Source: Enterocloster asparagiformis (GTDB lineage Bacteria > Bacillota > Clostridia > Lachnospirales > Lachnospiraceae). From it: a stretch of DNA of 64,000 nt. Each line of letters starts with the position of its first letter. Positions within the stretch are counted from its first letter, which is position 1. A program made the translations under genes and the position numbers. Below the pieces are notes generated by a model. The model saw only the letters and a program-made list of their open reading frames with translations, was not told where the DNA came from and searched no databases. This document shows, in pieces, positions 38,001 to 46,074 of the stretch. The stretch lies in NCBI GenBank assembly GCA_018380885.1, contig JAGZSY010000009.1:62001-126000 (forward strand). The letters are read 5' to 3'.

Positions 38001-40071
38001 GGCGTTCGCCGGGGCCGTTCTCCAGGAGGCGGCGGATATTCTGAGGGCTGAGACCGGGGAGGAGAATATACAGATTCGCCTGGGCCGCGACTCATTTATG
38101 GTTTTTATCAAACACTGCGGCAGGGAGCAGGCCATGACCGTCGGTCAGCGGATTGCCGGACTGGTCGGAGGGATCGTCGAAAATCCGGACCAGGATATCA
38201 GAATTTCCGCCAGCATCGGAGTGTGCAGCACCGGGCCGGCGGGAGAATACCAGGCCCTTTACCAGGGCGCAGAGCGCGCTTTGGAGTTTGCGCGGGGGAA
38301 CGGCGGGGACTGTGCAGCCTGTTTCATGGGCCCATCCGCCCAGCCGGAGGCGTTCCCGGCGTGGAGCCGTGAGCGCGCCTATGCCGCCGGCGCCACGCAA
38401 AGCCGTGAGTGTGGGGGACGCGGGGAGGAGCTGGTTTCCTTTGCCCTGGATTTGCTGGGAAAAGCAAAGAACATAAAGGACGCCGTACACCTTTTGCTGG
38501 CGCGCATCGGCAGAACCTATCATTTTGACCGGGTGTCGATCATCGAGGCGGACCGGGCGTTCCTGACCTACCGTTTTTCCTACCAGTGGGCGCGAAATAA
38601 TGCGGATTTGCAGATGGGGGAGGATTTTTATGTCTCCGAGGAAGATTTTGAAATCTGCGCTGCCATGTACGATGAGGACGGCTTGGCGGACCACAACGTG
38701 AGGGAGGGAATTTCACATATCTCCTCCTGCCTGCACGCCGGCATCTGGGACTACGGCGAGTACGCCGGTTCCATGAGCTTTGAGGTCGACCGTGAGAACT
38801 ACCGCTGGTCAAAGGAGGAGCGAAAGCTGCTGAGAGAATTGGTGAAAATCGTGCCGTCGTTTATCATGAAATCCAAGGCGGATGCGGTGAGCCAGGCGAA
38901 AACGGATTTTCTCTCCCGCATGTCCCATGAGATTCGCACCCCGATGAATGCGATCAGCGGCATGACCACCATTGCCAAATCCGTGCTGGATGACCGGGAT
39001 AAGACGCTGGAATGCCTGGAGAAGATCGAAGCCTCCAACCGCTATCTGCTGGGCCTGATCAACGATATTCTGGATATGTCGCGCATCGAGAGCGGGAAGC
39101 TGGAGCTCAATTATGAACCGGTAAACCTTTCGCAGCAGCTAAAAAGCCTGGAGTCCATGTTCCGCGTCCAGGCGGCGCAAAAGCACCTGTCCCTGGTGTT
39201 CCAGAACGGCTACCGGGAGGGCAGGCTCCTTGAGGCGGACAGCTTAAGGCTCAATCAGGTGCTGGTCAATATCATCGGCAATGCCGTCAAATTCACCGAC
39301 TACGGCGGCGTCACCGTGCTGGTTGAGGAGCTGGAGGCCAGCCCCAGGGCGGTGCTGCGGTTCTCTGTCTCAGATACCGGGATTGGCATAGATCCCTCAG
39401 CCGCAGAGCGCATCTTCAACGCGTTTGAGCAGGCGGGCACCGACACGGCCGCCCAGCGGGGCGGCACGGGGCTGGGATTGTCCATTTCCCGGCGGCTGGT
39501 CCAGATGATGGGCGGCACCCTGGAGGTGCGCAGCCAGGCCGGCGCTGGTTCCGAGTTTTCTTTTGTGCTGACGCTGGAATATGCGGACGGGGAGGAGGAG
39601 CCTGAGCAGGCCCGCGGGGAATCGGAACCTCTGGTGGACTTTCGGGGCCGCCGCGTCCTGCTGGCCGAGGACAATGAGATCAACAGGGAGATCGCCCAGA
39701 CGATCCTGGAGATGTACGGCTTTGACGTGATCTGCGCAGCCGACGGCAGGGAAGCCCTGGAGCTGTTTTGCGCCGGGGAGCCGGGCCGGTTTGACGCGAT
39801 CCTCATGGATATCCGCATGCCGGTCATGGACGGCCTGGAGTCTACCAGGCGGATTCGCACCAGCGGCCGGCCGGATGCCCGCAGCATTCCGATCATCGCC
39901 CTCACGGCCAACGCCTTTGACGAGGACACAAGGAAATCTATGGAAAGCGGAATGAACGGCCACTTATCCAAGCCCGTCCAGATCGACCGACTGCTGGAGC
40001 TGCTGGGCAAATGCCTGCGGCCGCAAAAGCGGGGCGGGAACCGGCCGCCTGACGGCAGCCGCGGCCGATGA
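35095..40071 (+). CDS. Hybrid signalling protein: REC, HD-GYP, PAS, GGDEF-like, GAF, histidine kinase, REC
   Basis: 1658-aa cytoplasmic multidomain sensor. It begins with a receiver (phosphoacceptor Asp56). An HD-GYP domain follows (HDIGK at 207-211; HHERWDGRGYP at 266-276), a c-di-GMP phosphodiesterase type with its main motifs intact. About four PAS-like modules span residues 380-930, interrupted by a Gln-rich repeat near 640-660. The GGDEF-like domain has RLGRDSF near 994-1000, so it cannot cyclise GTP. A GAF-like region (about 1110-1250) precedes HisKA (SHEIRTPMNA, His1278), an HATPase with NAVKF, DTGIG and GTGLG motifs, and a C-terminal receiver (Asp1572). GTG start after GGGAAGGGATGAAAAA. 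No transmembrane segment. It lies just upstream of a diguanylate cyclase. Confidence 0.9.
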   Translation: MAKQETILIADDAQINRAILRNLFEDDYNLLEAENGETALLLLRQYQESIAAVLLDLIMPVKNGYEVLEEMRRERRLYHVPVVVITAEDSTDNRVKVFEMGASDIIAKPFEPAVVRSRVNNIIELGRYRRNLEALVEEKSAQVRESNAAVIDMLSSVIEYRSLESGQHIRRIRMFTKILLEDVARNYQEYNLTPHKIRLITESSSMHDIGKIAIPDSILNKPGKLTKEEFEVMKTHTLKGCEILSGLDRLQDREYLQYAYEICRYHHERWDGRGYPDGLKGNSIPLCAQVVAIADCFDALTTDRVYKKAIPPDKAFSMILNGECGTFSPKLLECFKNVRIPFARLSEEYADGLAAEVSRNPEPAAAPDWENGENMLEQSQQRYFALLSYLDSTVMEADLQTGVYHLVYLQDQDFSSLRCGSSFRESVHSFAKTAVHPDDRADVLELPDRCIQEFFDEGQASREWRYRILDRENAAYVWCRCTLLRVNLENPRLRRVLLIWHKEDAALDADGLDGRKMAADPVVDQLFGGLLKSRCDRYLTILQASRSLTDMLGYTRKEIAERFQDRLINMICPDDRGQVIRRLQEQRAAGRQINLECRMAAKDGHIVWVSSRGAVENENGDEVMYGILLDVTQPRQEELNQQAQEQQRQAQEQQRQAQQYDQLFQSMICGIVHYRMEGQRVVFKRANREAIRIFGYEPEAFWAKQDWDLAALAAEEDRGRVIREAARLCRPGDQTNYEYRFLRRDGTPLWIVGSAEVVEDGGETVIQSVFLDVDARKKAELRSQKLAAQVEASNEILHLALEHTTTCEFYYNPKTRECTVPERTCEIYHCRDRYTNMPQSFAMEQVDQEYRPAFYEMYQRIQRGEKTAACVFHGISGRFWCRETLSVVISDDDGSPRFVVGIIEDITQQKEMEAALEAARSKDSLTGLYKMESGIRLIQEYLDRRREENCALMLLAIDDFEEISRREGEAFAGAVLQEAADILRAETGEENIQIRLGRDSFMVFIKHCGREQAMTVGQRIAGLVGGIVENPDQDIRISASIGVCSTGPAGEYQALYQGAERALEFARGNGGDCAACFMGPSAQPEAFPAWSRERAYAAGATQSRECGGRGEELVSFALDLLGKAKNIKDAVHLLLARIGRTYHFDRVSIIEADRAFLTYRFSYQWARNNADLQMGEDFYVSEEDFEICAAMYDEDGLADHNVREGISHISSCLHAGIWDYGEYAGSMSFEVDRENYRWSKEERKLLRELVKIVPSFIMKSKADAVSQAKTDFLSRMSHEIRTPMNAISGMTTIAKSVLDDRDKTLECLEKIEASNRYLLGLINDILDMSRIESGKLELNYEPVNLSQQLKSLESMFRVQAAQKHLSLVFQNGYREGRLLEADSLRLNQVLVNIIGNAVKFTDYGGVTVLVEELEASPRAVLRFSVSDTGIGIDPSAAERIFNAFEQAGTDTAAQRGGTGLGLSISRRLVQMMGGTLEVRSQAGAGSEFSFVLTLEYADGEEEPEQARGESEPLVDFRGRRVLLAEDNEINREIAQTILEMYGFDVICAADGREALELFCAGEPGRFDAILMDIRMPVMDGLESTRRIRTSGRPDARSIPIIALTANAFDEDTRKSMESGMNGHLSKPVQIDRLLELLGKCLRPQKRGGNRPPDGSRGR
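37018..37068 (+). repeat. 21-bp in-frame tandem repeat in the hybrid kinase
   Basis: Two identical 21-bp units (37018-37038, 37039-37059) and a 9-bp partial copy encode QAQEQQR repeats, forming a Gln-rich, coiled-coil-like linker between PAS modules. Copy-number change would lengthen or shorten the linker by 7 residues without a frameshift. Confidence 0.9.
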
Positions 40072-40194
40072 GGCCATATGGGCCCGCTACGGGACGGGGG
40101 AGGTAAAATGATCAGACATTGCACTTTTAGTGTCCCCGGACTATAATAAAACAAATCAGTTTGAAGCGGTGCAAGGGGAGAGGACGGAAGCCTG

Positions 40195-42117
40195 ATGAAA
40201 AAATATGTGATACTGAAAACCAATCTATTTGTCTGCATGGTCATTATAATTGGTTTTATCATAACCTCGCTGATCAGCTACCACTCAAATCAGGGGTTGT
40301 TTCAGCGGGAGACTGAAAATGTGTCGGGGCTGACCTCCGAGGGAATCTGTCACAGGATCGATACCATTTTTGCCAAACCCATCAATGTATCGCTGACCAT
40401 GGCCAACGACAGCCTGCTGAAGGACTTCCTGGCCGGGGAGGAGGAGAACCAGGGAAACCGGGGATTTATCAAAACCATGCAGGATTACCTTCTCGCATAT
40501 AAAGAGAAGTACGGCTACGACTCCGTATTCCTGGTTTCCACAAAGACCAACCGCTATTATACGTTCAACGGAGTGGATCGGACGCTGTTCCCGGATAATC
40601 CTGAAAATGTATGGTATTTCACCCAGCTGGATTCCCCGCTGGAGTATTCGCTGAACATCGACAACGACGAGGTGGCGACAGCCGACAACGATATCACGAT
40701 TTTTATCAACTGTAAAATAAGGGACGCCTCGGGCGAGCTTTTGGGAATTGTGGGCGTGGGCTTTCGCGTCAACTACATACAGGCGATTTTCCGGGAATAT
40801 GAAGAAAAGTACAAAATAAAGGCATATCTGACGGATCAGGACGGAACCATCCAAATCTCCACGGACCGGACCGGCTATGAGCGGCAGGAGCTGTTCGCCG
40901 GGTCCGCGTACCCGCAGCTGAAGGATGAGACGCTGGGATATGAGGAGGGAACGCGTTCCTTCTGGTATGGGGACCAGGGCAGGAAAGGATATCTGGTCAG
41001 CCAGTATATCCCCAATCTGGACTGGTATCTGATTGTGGAAAACGATATCACCGCGGCGCAGGCCAGGCTGCGGCAGGAGCTTCTGATCGGGATTGTGGTG
41101 ATCATCCTGGTAATCCTGGCTGTGCTGGTCACGATCACGAACATTATCCGCAAATACAACCGGCAGATCGTCAGGCTGACCATGGAGGAGGAAGAAAAGC
41201 ATCGCATCATCTTCCGCCAGGAGACGGAAAAAATCTATGAAAATATCTATGAGGTGGACATCACCCACAACCGCGCGGCCAGCGAGGAGACGGAGGCGTA
41301 TTTTAAAAGCCTGGGTGTGCCGGAGGATACGCCCTTTGACAAGGCGCTGTCCATCATCGCCGAGAAGCAGATCAAAGAGGAGTTCCGCCAGAGCTATATC
41401 AGCACGTTCTCCCCGGAAAACATTTTGAGCGCATATGAGAGGGGGCAGGAGAGCCTGCGCTGCGATTTTATGATATCCAACGACGGCGGGGAGAGCTATT
41501 ACTGGATGCGCATAACGGCGCGGATCTTTTTCTGGGATGAGGACAAATCCGTGCGCATATTTGTGTACCGTCAGAATGTGAGCGAGGAGAAAAACCGGGA
41601 AAAGGGGCTTTTGGAGAAGATGGAGCAGGATTCCTTAACCGGCCTTTACAACAAAGCGTCCACCCAGTACCACATCCAGAATGCCCTGATGAAGGGCGCT
41701 GGGAATTCCTACGCCTTTCTGATTCTGGACATCGACAATTTTAAACAGGTCAACGACAACTGCGGCCATGATTTTGGCGACAAGGTGATTGCCGATTTCG
41801 CCCGGCGGCTGAGGGCCCAGTTCCGGCAGGATGACATCGTGGGCCGCATCGGGGGCGACGAGTTCGTTGTGTTCGTCCAGTCGGTTTCCCGCGAATGGCT
41901 GGCCTGCAAAATTCAGAGTCTGGTTCAGAATCTGCACTATGAATTTGCCGATGACACCAAGAAATGGGAGATTTCCGCCAGCCTCGGGGCCGCCCTTGCC
42001 CCGGAGGACGGGACAACATTTGAGGAGCTCTACCGCAACGCGGACGGCGCCCTCTACGACATCAAGCAGAAGGGTAAAAACGGGTATACATTTTTTCAGG
42101 GCGGCGCAGGCGGTTGA
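40195..42117 (+). CDS. Membrane diguanylate cyclase with Cache-type sensor
   Basis: 640 aa. Transmembrane helix 1 (about residues 8-30), an extracellular double-Cache-like sensor (35-295) and helix 2 (about 300-322) are followed by a PAS-like region (335-470) and GGDEF. RIGGDEF at residues 551-557 is intact, so it should make c-di-GMP. The inhibitory I-site RQDD (544-547) lies exactly five residues upstream, allowing product inhibition. The ATG follows AAGGGGAGAGGAC. It sits between the hybrid HD-GYP kinase and a pilin-like gene in the same direction, so synthesis, breakdown and a possible output are grouped. Confidence 0.93.
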   Translation: MKKYVILKTNLFVCMVIIIGFIITSLISYHSNQGLFQRETENVSGLTSEGICHRIDTIFAKPINVSLTMANDSLLKDFLAGEEENQGNRGFIKTMQDYLLAYKEKYGYDSVFLVSTKTNRYYTFNGVDRTLFPDNPENVWYFTQLDSPLEYSLNIDNDEVATADNDITIFINCKIRDASGELLGIVGVGFRVNYIQAIFREYEEKYKIKAYLTDQDGTIQISTDRTGYERQELFAGSAYPQLKDETLGYEEGTRSFWYGDQGRKGYLVSQYIPNLDWYLIVENDITAAQARLRQELLIGIVVIILVILAVLVTITNIIRKYNRQIVRLTMEEEEKHRIIFRQETEKIYENIYEVDITHNRAASEETEAYFKSLGVPEDTPFDKALSIIAEKQIKEEFRQSYISTFSPENILSAYERGQESLRCDFMISNDGGESYYWMRITARIFFWDEDKSVRIFVYRQNVSEEKNREKGLLEKMEQDSLTGLYNKASTQYHIQNALMKGAGNSYAFLILDIDNFKQVNDNCGHDFGDKVIADFARRLRAQFRQDDIVGRIGGDEFVVFVQSVSREWLACKIQSLVQNLHYEFADDTKKWEISASLGAALAPEDGTTFEELYRNADGALYDIKQKGKNGYTFFQGGAGG

Positions 42118-42190
42118 AGTTCCTGACGCCGGGTTCTTGAAGGCGGAGGTAAAATATGGTATGATTACAGGATGTATGATTTAGAAATTT

Positions 42191-43015
42191 ATGATTACGG
42201 GGATCAATCGGATGATGGGACAGAGTGGGAACAAAGGCGAACAGGGCTTTACATTGGCAGAACTGTTGGTGGTGGTGGCGATTATCGCCGTGCTGGTGGC
42301 TATTTCCGTACCGATTTTTATGAAGAAAATGGACCGCACAAAGAGCACGGTATGCGAGGCGAACCGCAAAATCCTGCTCAGGGAGATGCTTCTCACACAG
42401 ATGGAGGACGATGGCTTTACCCAGACGGATGCCGAAGCGATTCTGGCGAAATCGGACGCGTACTGTCCGGCCGGCGGGAACTACACGGTGACCTGGGACG
42501 AATCCTATATAAAGGTCAGCTGTGATCTGCACGGAGCTTCCGTGGGCGGAGCGCAGGAGGACCGGAATACAAAGGTGACGGATCAATTTATCGATGATTA
42601 CCGGAGCTTTACCATACAGTACCTAAAGGACAACCCCCACAAGAGCAACGACGATATCCGAAAAGCGTTTCTCGAAAAATATAACGGGAAATGGCCTACC
42701 CTGACCACAAACGGCAAATCCTATTCCATCCAGCCGTTTTACCAGGGGAGCGACAGGACCAAGCCGGTGGAGAAATGCGTGTGGCTGTTTGCCAGGACGG
42801 ACGAAAGCTCCTCCGCGGGGTGGAGCGTGCCCTATGTCTATAACGTGGTGGACAACAAGTGGTACGGGGCCACCAAATGGGACGGCACGCCGGGAGGCTC
42901 CGCCAACATATCTTACAGCGACATCGACAGCCTCGACGAGGCGATCCGCAACGGCACGCATAAAAATGGGAAGAAGCAGTGGGTTGAGGTGAAGGATTAT
43001 AAGGAATCTGAATAA
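42191..43015 (+). CDS. Type IV pilin-like protein (prepilin N-terminus)
   Basis: 274 aa. A short basic leader ends in EQG, followed by FTLAELLVVVAIIAVLVAI, a class III prepilin signal cleaved before Phe and then N-methylated, with Glu5 of the mature form conserved. The rest is an extracellular polar domain with WPTLTTNGKSYSIQ and WVEVKDYKE; no homologue was recognised. The start is uncertain: ATG 42191, or 42212/42215, which give the shorter leaders typical of prepilins and follow ACGGGGA. No prepilin peptidase, assembly ATPase or inner-membrane platform gene is present here. It is located 73 nt after the diguanylate cyclase. Confidence 0.75.
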   Translation: MITGINRMMGQSGNKGEQGFTLAELLVVVAIIAVLVAISVPIFMKKMDRTKSTVCEANRKILLREMLLTQMEDDGFTQTDAEAILAKSDAYCPAGGNYTVTWDESYIKVSCDLHGASVGGAQEDRNTKVTDQFIDDYRSFTIQYLKDNPHKSNDDIRKAFLEKYNGKWPTLTTNGKSYSIQPFYQGSDRTKPVEKCVWLFARTDESSSAGWSVPYVYNVVDNKWYGATKWDGTPGGSANISYSDIDSLDEAIRNGTHKNGKKQWVEVKDYKESE

Positions 43016-43039
43016 TCATTATTTTGTCTACACTACGAG

Positions 43040-43072
43040 AGCGGCCCGCCGGGATATCCCCGGCGGGCCGCT
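43040..43072. terminator. Stem-loop between convergent pilin and NSS genes
   Basis: A 14-bp GC-rich stem (43040-43053 with 43059-43072) has a 5-nt loop. No T-tract is present on either side, so it may be a weak bidirectional terminator. Confidence 0.6.
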
Positions 43073-43081
43073 GCTTCAATA

Positions 43082-44497
43082 TCAGTTGAACAAACCGCGG
43101 ATTACGGTAAAGATCCCGGCCGATTCCAGGAACAGAACGGCCATCATCACCGGCGTCACATAGCGGATCATGAACGCATACATTTTCTTGCGCTTAAACA
43201 CATTTCCGTTCACCTCCATCTCCTCGTCGATCCAGGCGGGCCCTATGATCCAGCCCACAAAGATGCAGGTCAGCAGGGAGATAAAGGGCATCAGGAAGCT
43301 GTTGCTGATGTAGTCCATCAGATCCAGAAGCTGAGCGGTCTGCCCGTTGGGCAGCGGCAGCTCAAAGTAGAAGATATTATAGCCCATACAGATCACAGCG
43401 GCGGCCGCGGCGAACAGCAGGCCGATGATCAGGCTCATCCTTTGCCTGGATACGTGGAACATCTCCATGCAGTTGGCGACCAGGGTTTCCATAATGGAGA
43501 TGCAGGAGGTCAGGGCAGCAAAGGCCACCATGACGAAAAACACCAGACCGATCAGGGAACCGGCCTTTCCCATGGCGTCGAATACCTTGGGCAGGGATAC
43601 GAACATCAGGCTGGGGCCCGAGGCCATGCCCTCGGTGCCGGAAAACACGAACACCGCGGGAATTATCATCATTCCGGCCAGGAAGGCCACGCCGGTGTCG
43701 AAAAATTCAATCTGGCTCAGGGACTTGTTGAGATTGACGTCTTTCTTAACGTAGGAGCCGTAGGTGATCATGATGCCCATGGAAACGCTCAGGGAAAAGA
43801 ACAGCTGGCTCATGGCATCTAACAGAATCGCCAGAAAGCGCTTGCCCGTGATGCCGTCCAGATTCGGAACAATGTATACGCCCAGCCCCTGGAGACCAGT
43901 GCGGGTGACGCCGTTCCCATCCGTGTATTTCAGGGTGAGCGAGAAAAGCGCGATGCCCACGATCATAAAAATCAGTCCGGGCATGATGATTTTGGAAAAC
44001 TTCTCAATCCCTTTCTCCACGCCGCGGTATACAATGAAAGCCGTGGCGGCCAGGAAAATCAGCATGAAGAAGATGGGCGACGCCTTGGAGGTGATAAAGG
44101 AGGTAAAGTAGCCGTCCCGGGCAGCGTCCTTGCCCCCGGCCGTCACGTAGGTGACGATGTATTTTGTGACCCAGCCGCCGATCACGGAATAGTAGGTCAT
44201 GATCAGCGCCGGCACCAGAAAGGTCAGATACCCCAGGAAGTTCCACTTCCGATTGATCACGCCGAAGGCCTTCAGCGCGTTCTGCTTTGTCTTTCTCCCG
44301 ATGGCCACGTCCGTGGTCAGAAGGGTGAAGCCGAAGGTCAGCACCAGCAGGAGATAGACGATGAGAAACAGGCCGCCGCCGTCCTTGGCCGCCAGATAGG
44401 GAAAGCGCCATATATTGCCTACGCCCACGGCGCTGCCGGCCGCCGACAGGACAAATCCGATTGATCCGCTGAAACTGCTTTTCTTTTTGGTATCCAT
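43082..44497 (-). CDS. Neurotransmitter:sodium symporter (amino acid) family
   Basis: 471-aa transporter with about 12 transmembrane helices and the LeuT fold. The TM1 motif SAAGSAVGVGNIWRFPYLAA (residues 15-34) carries the sodium- and substrate-binding backbone. Bacterial members import amino acids such as tryptophan, tyrosine or leucine with sodium. The start at 44497 (MDTKKKS) was chosen because CGGGGGA lies 6 nt upstream; an earlier ATG at 44518 has no site. It is divergent from an XRE-cupin-like regulator across a region with a perfect palindrome, so it is probably that regulator's target. Confidence 0.92.
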   Translation of the reverse strand: MDTKKKSSFSGSIGFVLSAAGSAVGVGNIWRFPYLAAKDGGGLFLIVYLLLVLTFGFTLLTTDVAIGRKTKQNALKAFGVINRKWNFLGYLTFLVPALIMTYYSVIGGWVTKYIVTYVTAGGKDAARDGYFTSFITSKASPIFFMLIFLAATAFIVYRGVEKGIEKFSKIIMPGLIFMIVGIALFSLTLKYTDGNGVTRTGLQGLGVYIVPNLDGITGKRFLAILLDAMSQLFFSLSVSMGIMITYGSYVKKDVNLNKSLSQIEFFDTGVAFLAGMMIIPAVFVFSGTEGMASGPSLMFVSLPKVFDAMGKAGSLIGLVFFVMVAFAALTSCISIMETLVANCMEMFHVSRQRMSLIIGLLFAAAAAVICMGYNIFYFELPLPNGQTAQLLDLMDYISNSFLMPFISLLTCIFVGWIIGPAWIDEEMEVNGNVFKRKKMYAFMIRYVTPVMMAVLFLESAGIFTVIRGLFN

Positions 44498-44604
44498 AAA
44501 AATCCCCCGTTTTTTCATATGCTGTCAGGCTTACGCCAAAGGCGAAAACCTCAAATAGTTTAACAGAAACGCGCCATAAATCAAATGGCCAATAGTTTCA
44601 CTAA

Positions 44605-44631
44605 AATAAACTTTTCTGCAAAAAGTTTATT
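44605..44631. promoter_or_regulatory. Perfect palindrome in the NSS/XRE divergent region
   Basis: AATAAACTTTT (44605-44615) and AAAAGTTTATT (44621-44631) are exact inverted repeats around CTGCA. It is placed between two divergent genes and is the best candidate operator for the XRE regulator. Confidence 0.65.
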
Positions 44632-44727
44632 CACAGTAGATTATTTCCCGCAGATCGTGTATGATAGGGAATTGATGGAATTAACAGTGGGGGAGAGTAT
44701 ATTTTAAAGAAACTTTCAGGAGGATTT

Positions 44728-45456
44728 ATGAGCAAGGTAAACCAACATATCGGCGGGCGGATCCGCATGTACCGGAAAACCAGGGGTATGACCCTGCAGC
44801 AGCTGGCGGACCTGATCCACAAGAGCCGGGCCAGCGTCAGCAAATATGAAAACGGGGAGATTACGCTGGATGTGGAGACCCTGTTTGAGATCGCCCAGGC
44901 GCTGATGGTCAGCCCCAGCCAGCTGATGGACCTGCGTCCGCCCGTGCAGGGAAGCGCTGAAAAGCCGCTGAACCAATCCGCCACCAGCCCGTTTTTCCAG
45001 GCCAGGCGGCTCTACTTTTATTTTTATGACGGGCGCTACAAGCGGCTGAAGGATGGGATTATCGATATCTATGAGCGGGAAAACGCGCCGGGAAGCTATG
45101 AAGCCACCCTGTCCATCAGCGCCGTGACGCCCACGGGCAGGAGCAGCGAAATCTACTACACGGGAAAGGTGGTCTACAGCGACATGCTGATCCGATTTTC
45201 CTTTGTCAACCAGTGCAACGCCCTGGAGGAGGATTTGCTCTACATCTTTAATCCCCTGGAAATCCGCGATTCCACGGACGGGCTGCTGTGCGGAATCTCC
45301 AGCGCCGACCTGATGCCCTGCGCCTTCAAGTGCCTGGTGACCCTGACGCCCCAGGAACACACGGAGTCCTTTAAACAGCAGCTTCTGATCACGAAAAAGG
45401 AGCTGCAGAAGTGGCAGAAGCTGAATATGCTGATTGTGGATAACAGAGGGTTGTAG
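44728..45456 (+). CDS. XRE-family helix-turn-helix regulator
   Basis: 242 aa. The N-terminal HTH (about residues 7-62) contains RIRMYRKTRGMTLQQLADLI and KSRASVSKYENGEITLDVETL. The C-terminal 170 residues are a predicted effector domain of unknown type, with a beta-rich pattern (RLYFYFYDGRYKRLKDGII; YYTGKVVYSDMLIRFSF). It is not the usual cupin sequence. An AGGAGG Shine-Dalgarno lies 4-6 nt before the ATG. The gene is divergent from the NSS transporter and likely regulates it. The stop codon lies within the loop of the terminator. Confidence 0.86.
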   Translation: MSKVNQHIGGRIRMYRKTRGMTLQQLADLIHKSRASVSKYENGEITLDVETLFEIAQALMVSPSQLMDLRPPVQGSAEKPLNQSATSPFFQARRLYFYFYDGRYKRLKDGIIDIYERENAPGSYEATLSISAVTPTGRSSEIYYTGKVVYSDMLIRFSFVNQCNALEEDLLYIFNPLEIRDSTDGLLCGISSADLMPCAFKCLVTLTPQEHTESFKQQLLITKKELQKWQKLNMLIVDNRGL

Positions 45457-45469
45457 GCCCTCTGTTTTT
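45442..45469 (+). terminator. Terminator overlapping the end of the XRE gene
   Basis: AACAGAGGG (45442-45450) pairs with CCCTCTGTT (45458-45466), then TTT. The TAG stop codon is in the loop. Confidence 0.8.
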
Positions 45470-45512
45470 AGATGACAGGAAACCCCTTCTGTAATACCGG
45501 CGCTCCCGCAGC

Positions 45513-45797
45513 TCAAAAGGCCTGCTTTTTGATCTCGCGCCGAAAGGTTCTGCTCTTGGGATACGGCGCCTTTTCGTCGGTCAGCCCCACCAGGTAATCG
45601 ATTGAAACATCAAACAGGCTGGCCAGACGGATCAGCTGGCGGCTGGAAAAGTCGTATTCCCCGGATTCCAGATGGCTGTAGTTGCGCTGGCTCATCCCCA
45701 GAATCCTGGCCAAATCCGCCTGCCGGAAGCCCCTGTCTTTGCGCAGCTCTGCGATGCGCTCAAAATTTTTAATCCATTTAGTCGTTGGTTGTTCCAT
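45513..45797 (-). CDS. Small XRE-family DNA-binding protein
   Basis: 94-aa HTH_3 protein with little more than the DNA-binding domain. LRKDRGFRQADLARILGMSQ, then NYSHLESGEYDFSSRQLIRLASLFDVSIDYLVGLT, is a complete Cro/CI fold. The start at 45797 is preceded by AGGATAAGT; an upstream ATG at 45833 has no site. There is no partner toxin or prophage gene beside it. It is convergent with the larger XRE gene and divergent from the leucine-rich-repeat gene. Target unknown. Confidence 0.85.
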   Translation of the reverse strand: MEQPTTKWIKNFERIAELRKDRGFRQADLARILGMSQRNYSHLESGEYDFSSRQLIRLASLFDVSIDYLVGLTDEKAPYPKSRTFRREIKKQAF

Positions 45798-45956
45798 ACT
45801 TATCCTGCCCTTTTTTGAAACAGTATAAAACAAAAACAGGAGACGTTATGATTTTAGCCCAGTATAGGCTATGCGGAGGGGCGATATTTCATACACAGGC
45901 GGACCGGTCCGCCGGCCCCGACGCCCGCGCGGCCGGCCTTTTACCTGAACAATCCG

Positions 45957-45985
45957 TTGGTATTATCGGACGGATATGGTAAAAT
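45957..45985 (+). promoter_or_regulatory. Promoter of the leucine-rich-repeat gene
   Basis: TTGGTA (45957-45962), 17 nt, TAAAAT (45980-45985) with a TGG extended -10. An 8-bp hairpin, AGCCGCCG/CGGCGGCT (46029-46055), lies in the leader just before the ribosome-binding site. Confidence 0.6.
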
Positions 45986-46074
45986 AGACATATCATTTCC
46001 CGGAAATACCGGAACAGCCACAGTAAAAAGCCGCCGGGCTTGTGAAGCGGCGGCTACGGAAAGGGCGGTAGTGC

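Noticed and set aside
42118..42190. c-di-GMP riboswitch before the pilin-like gene
   Set aside because: The gap is only 73 nt, too short for either known class plus an expression platform, and the conserved core was not seen.
45848..45982. 44-codon ORF with AGGAG 5 nt before its ATG, between the small XRE gene and the leucine-rich-repeat gene
   Set aside because: The ribosome-binding site is good, but no promoter was found for it, its end overlaps the extended -10 promoter of the next gene, and the GC-rich second half looks non-coding. Kept only as a weak possibility.
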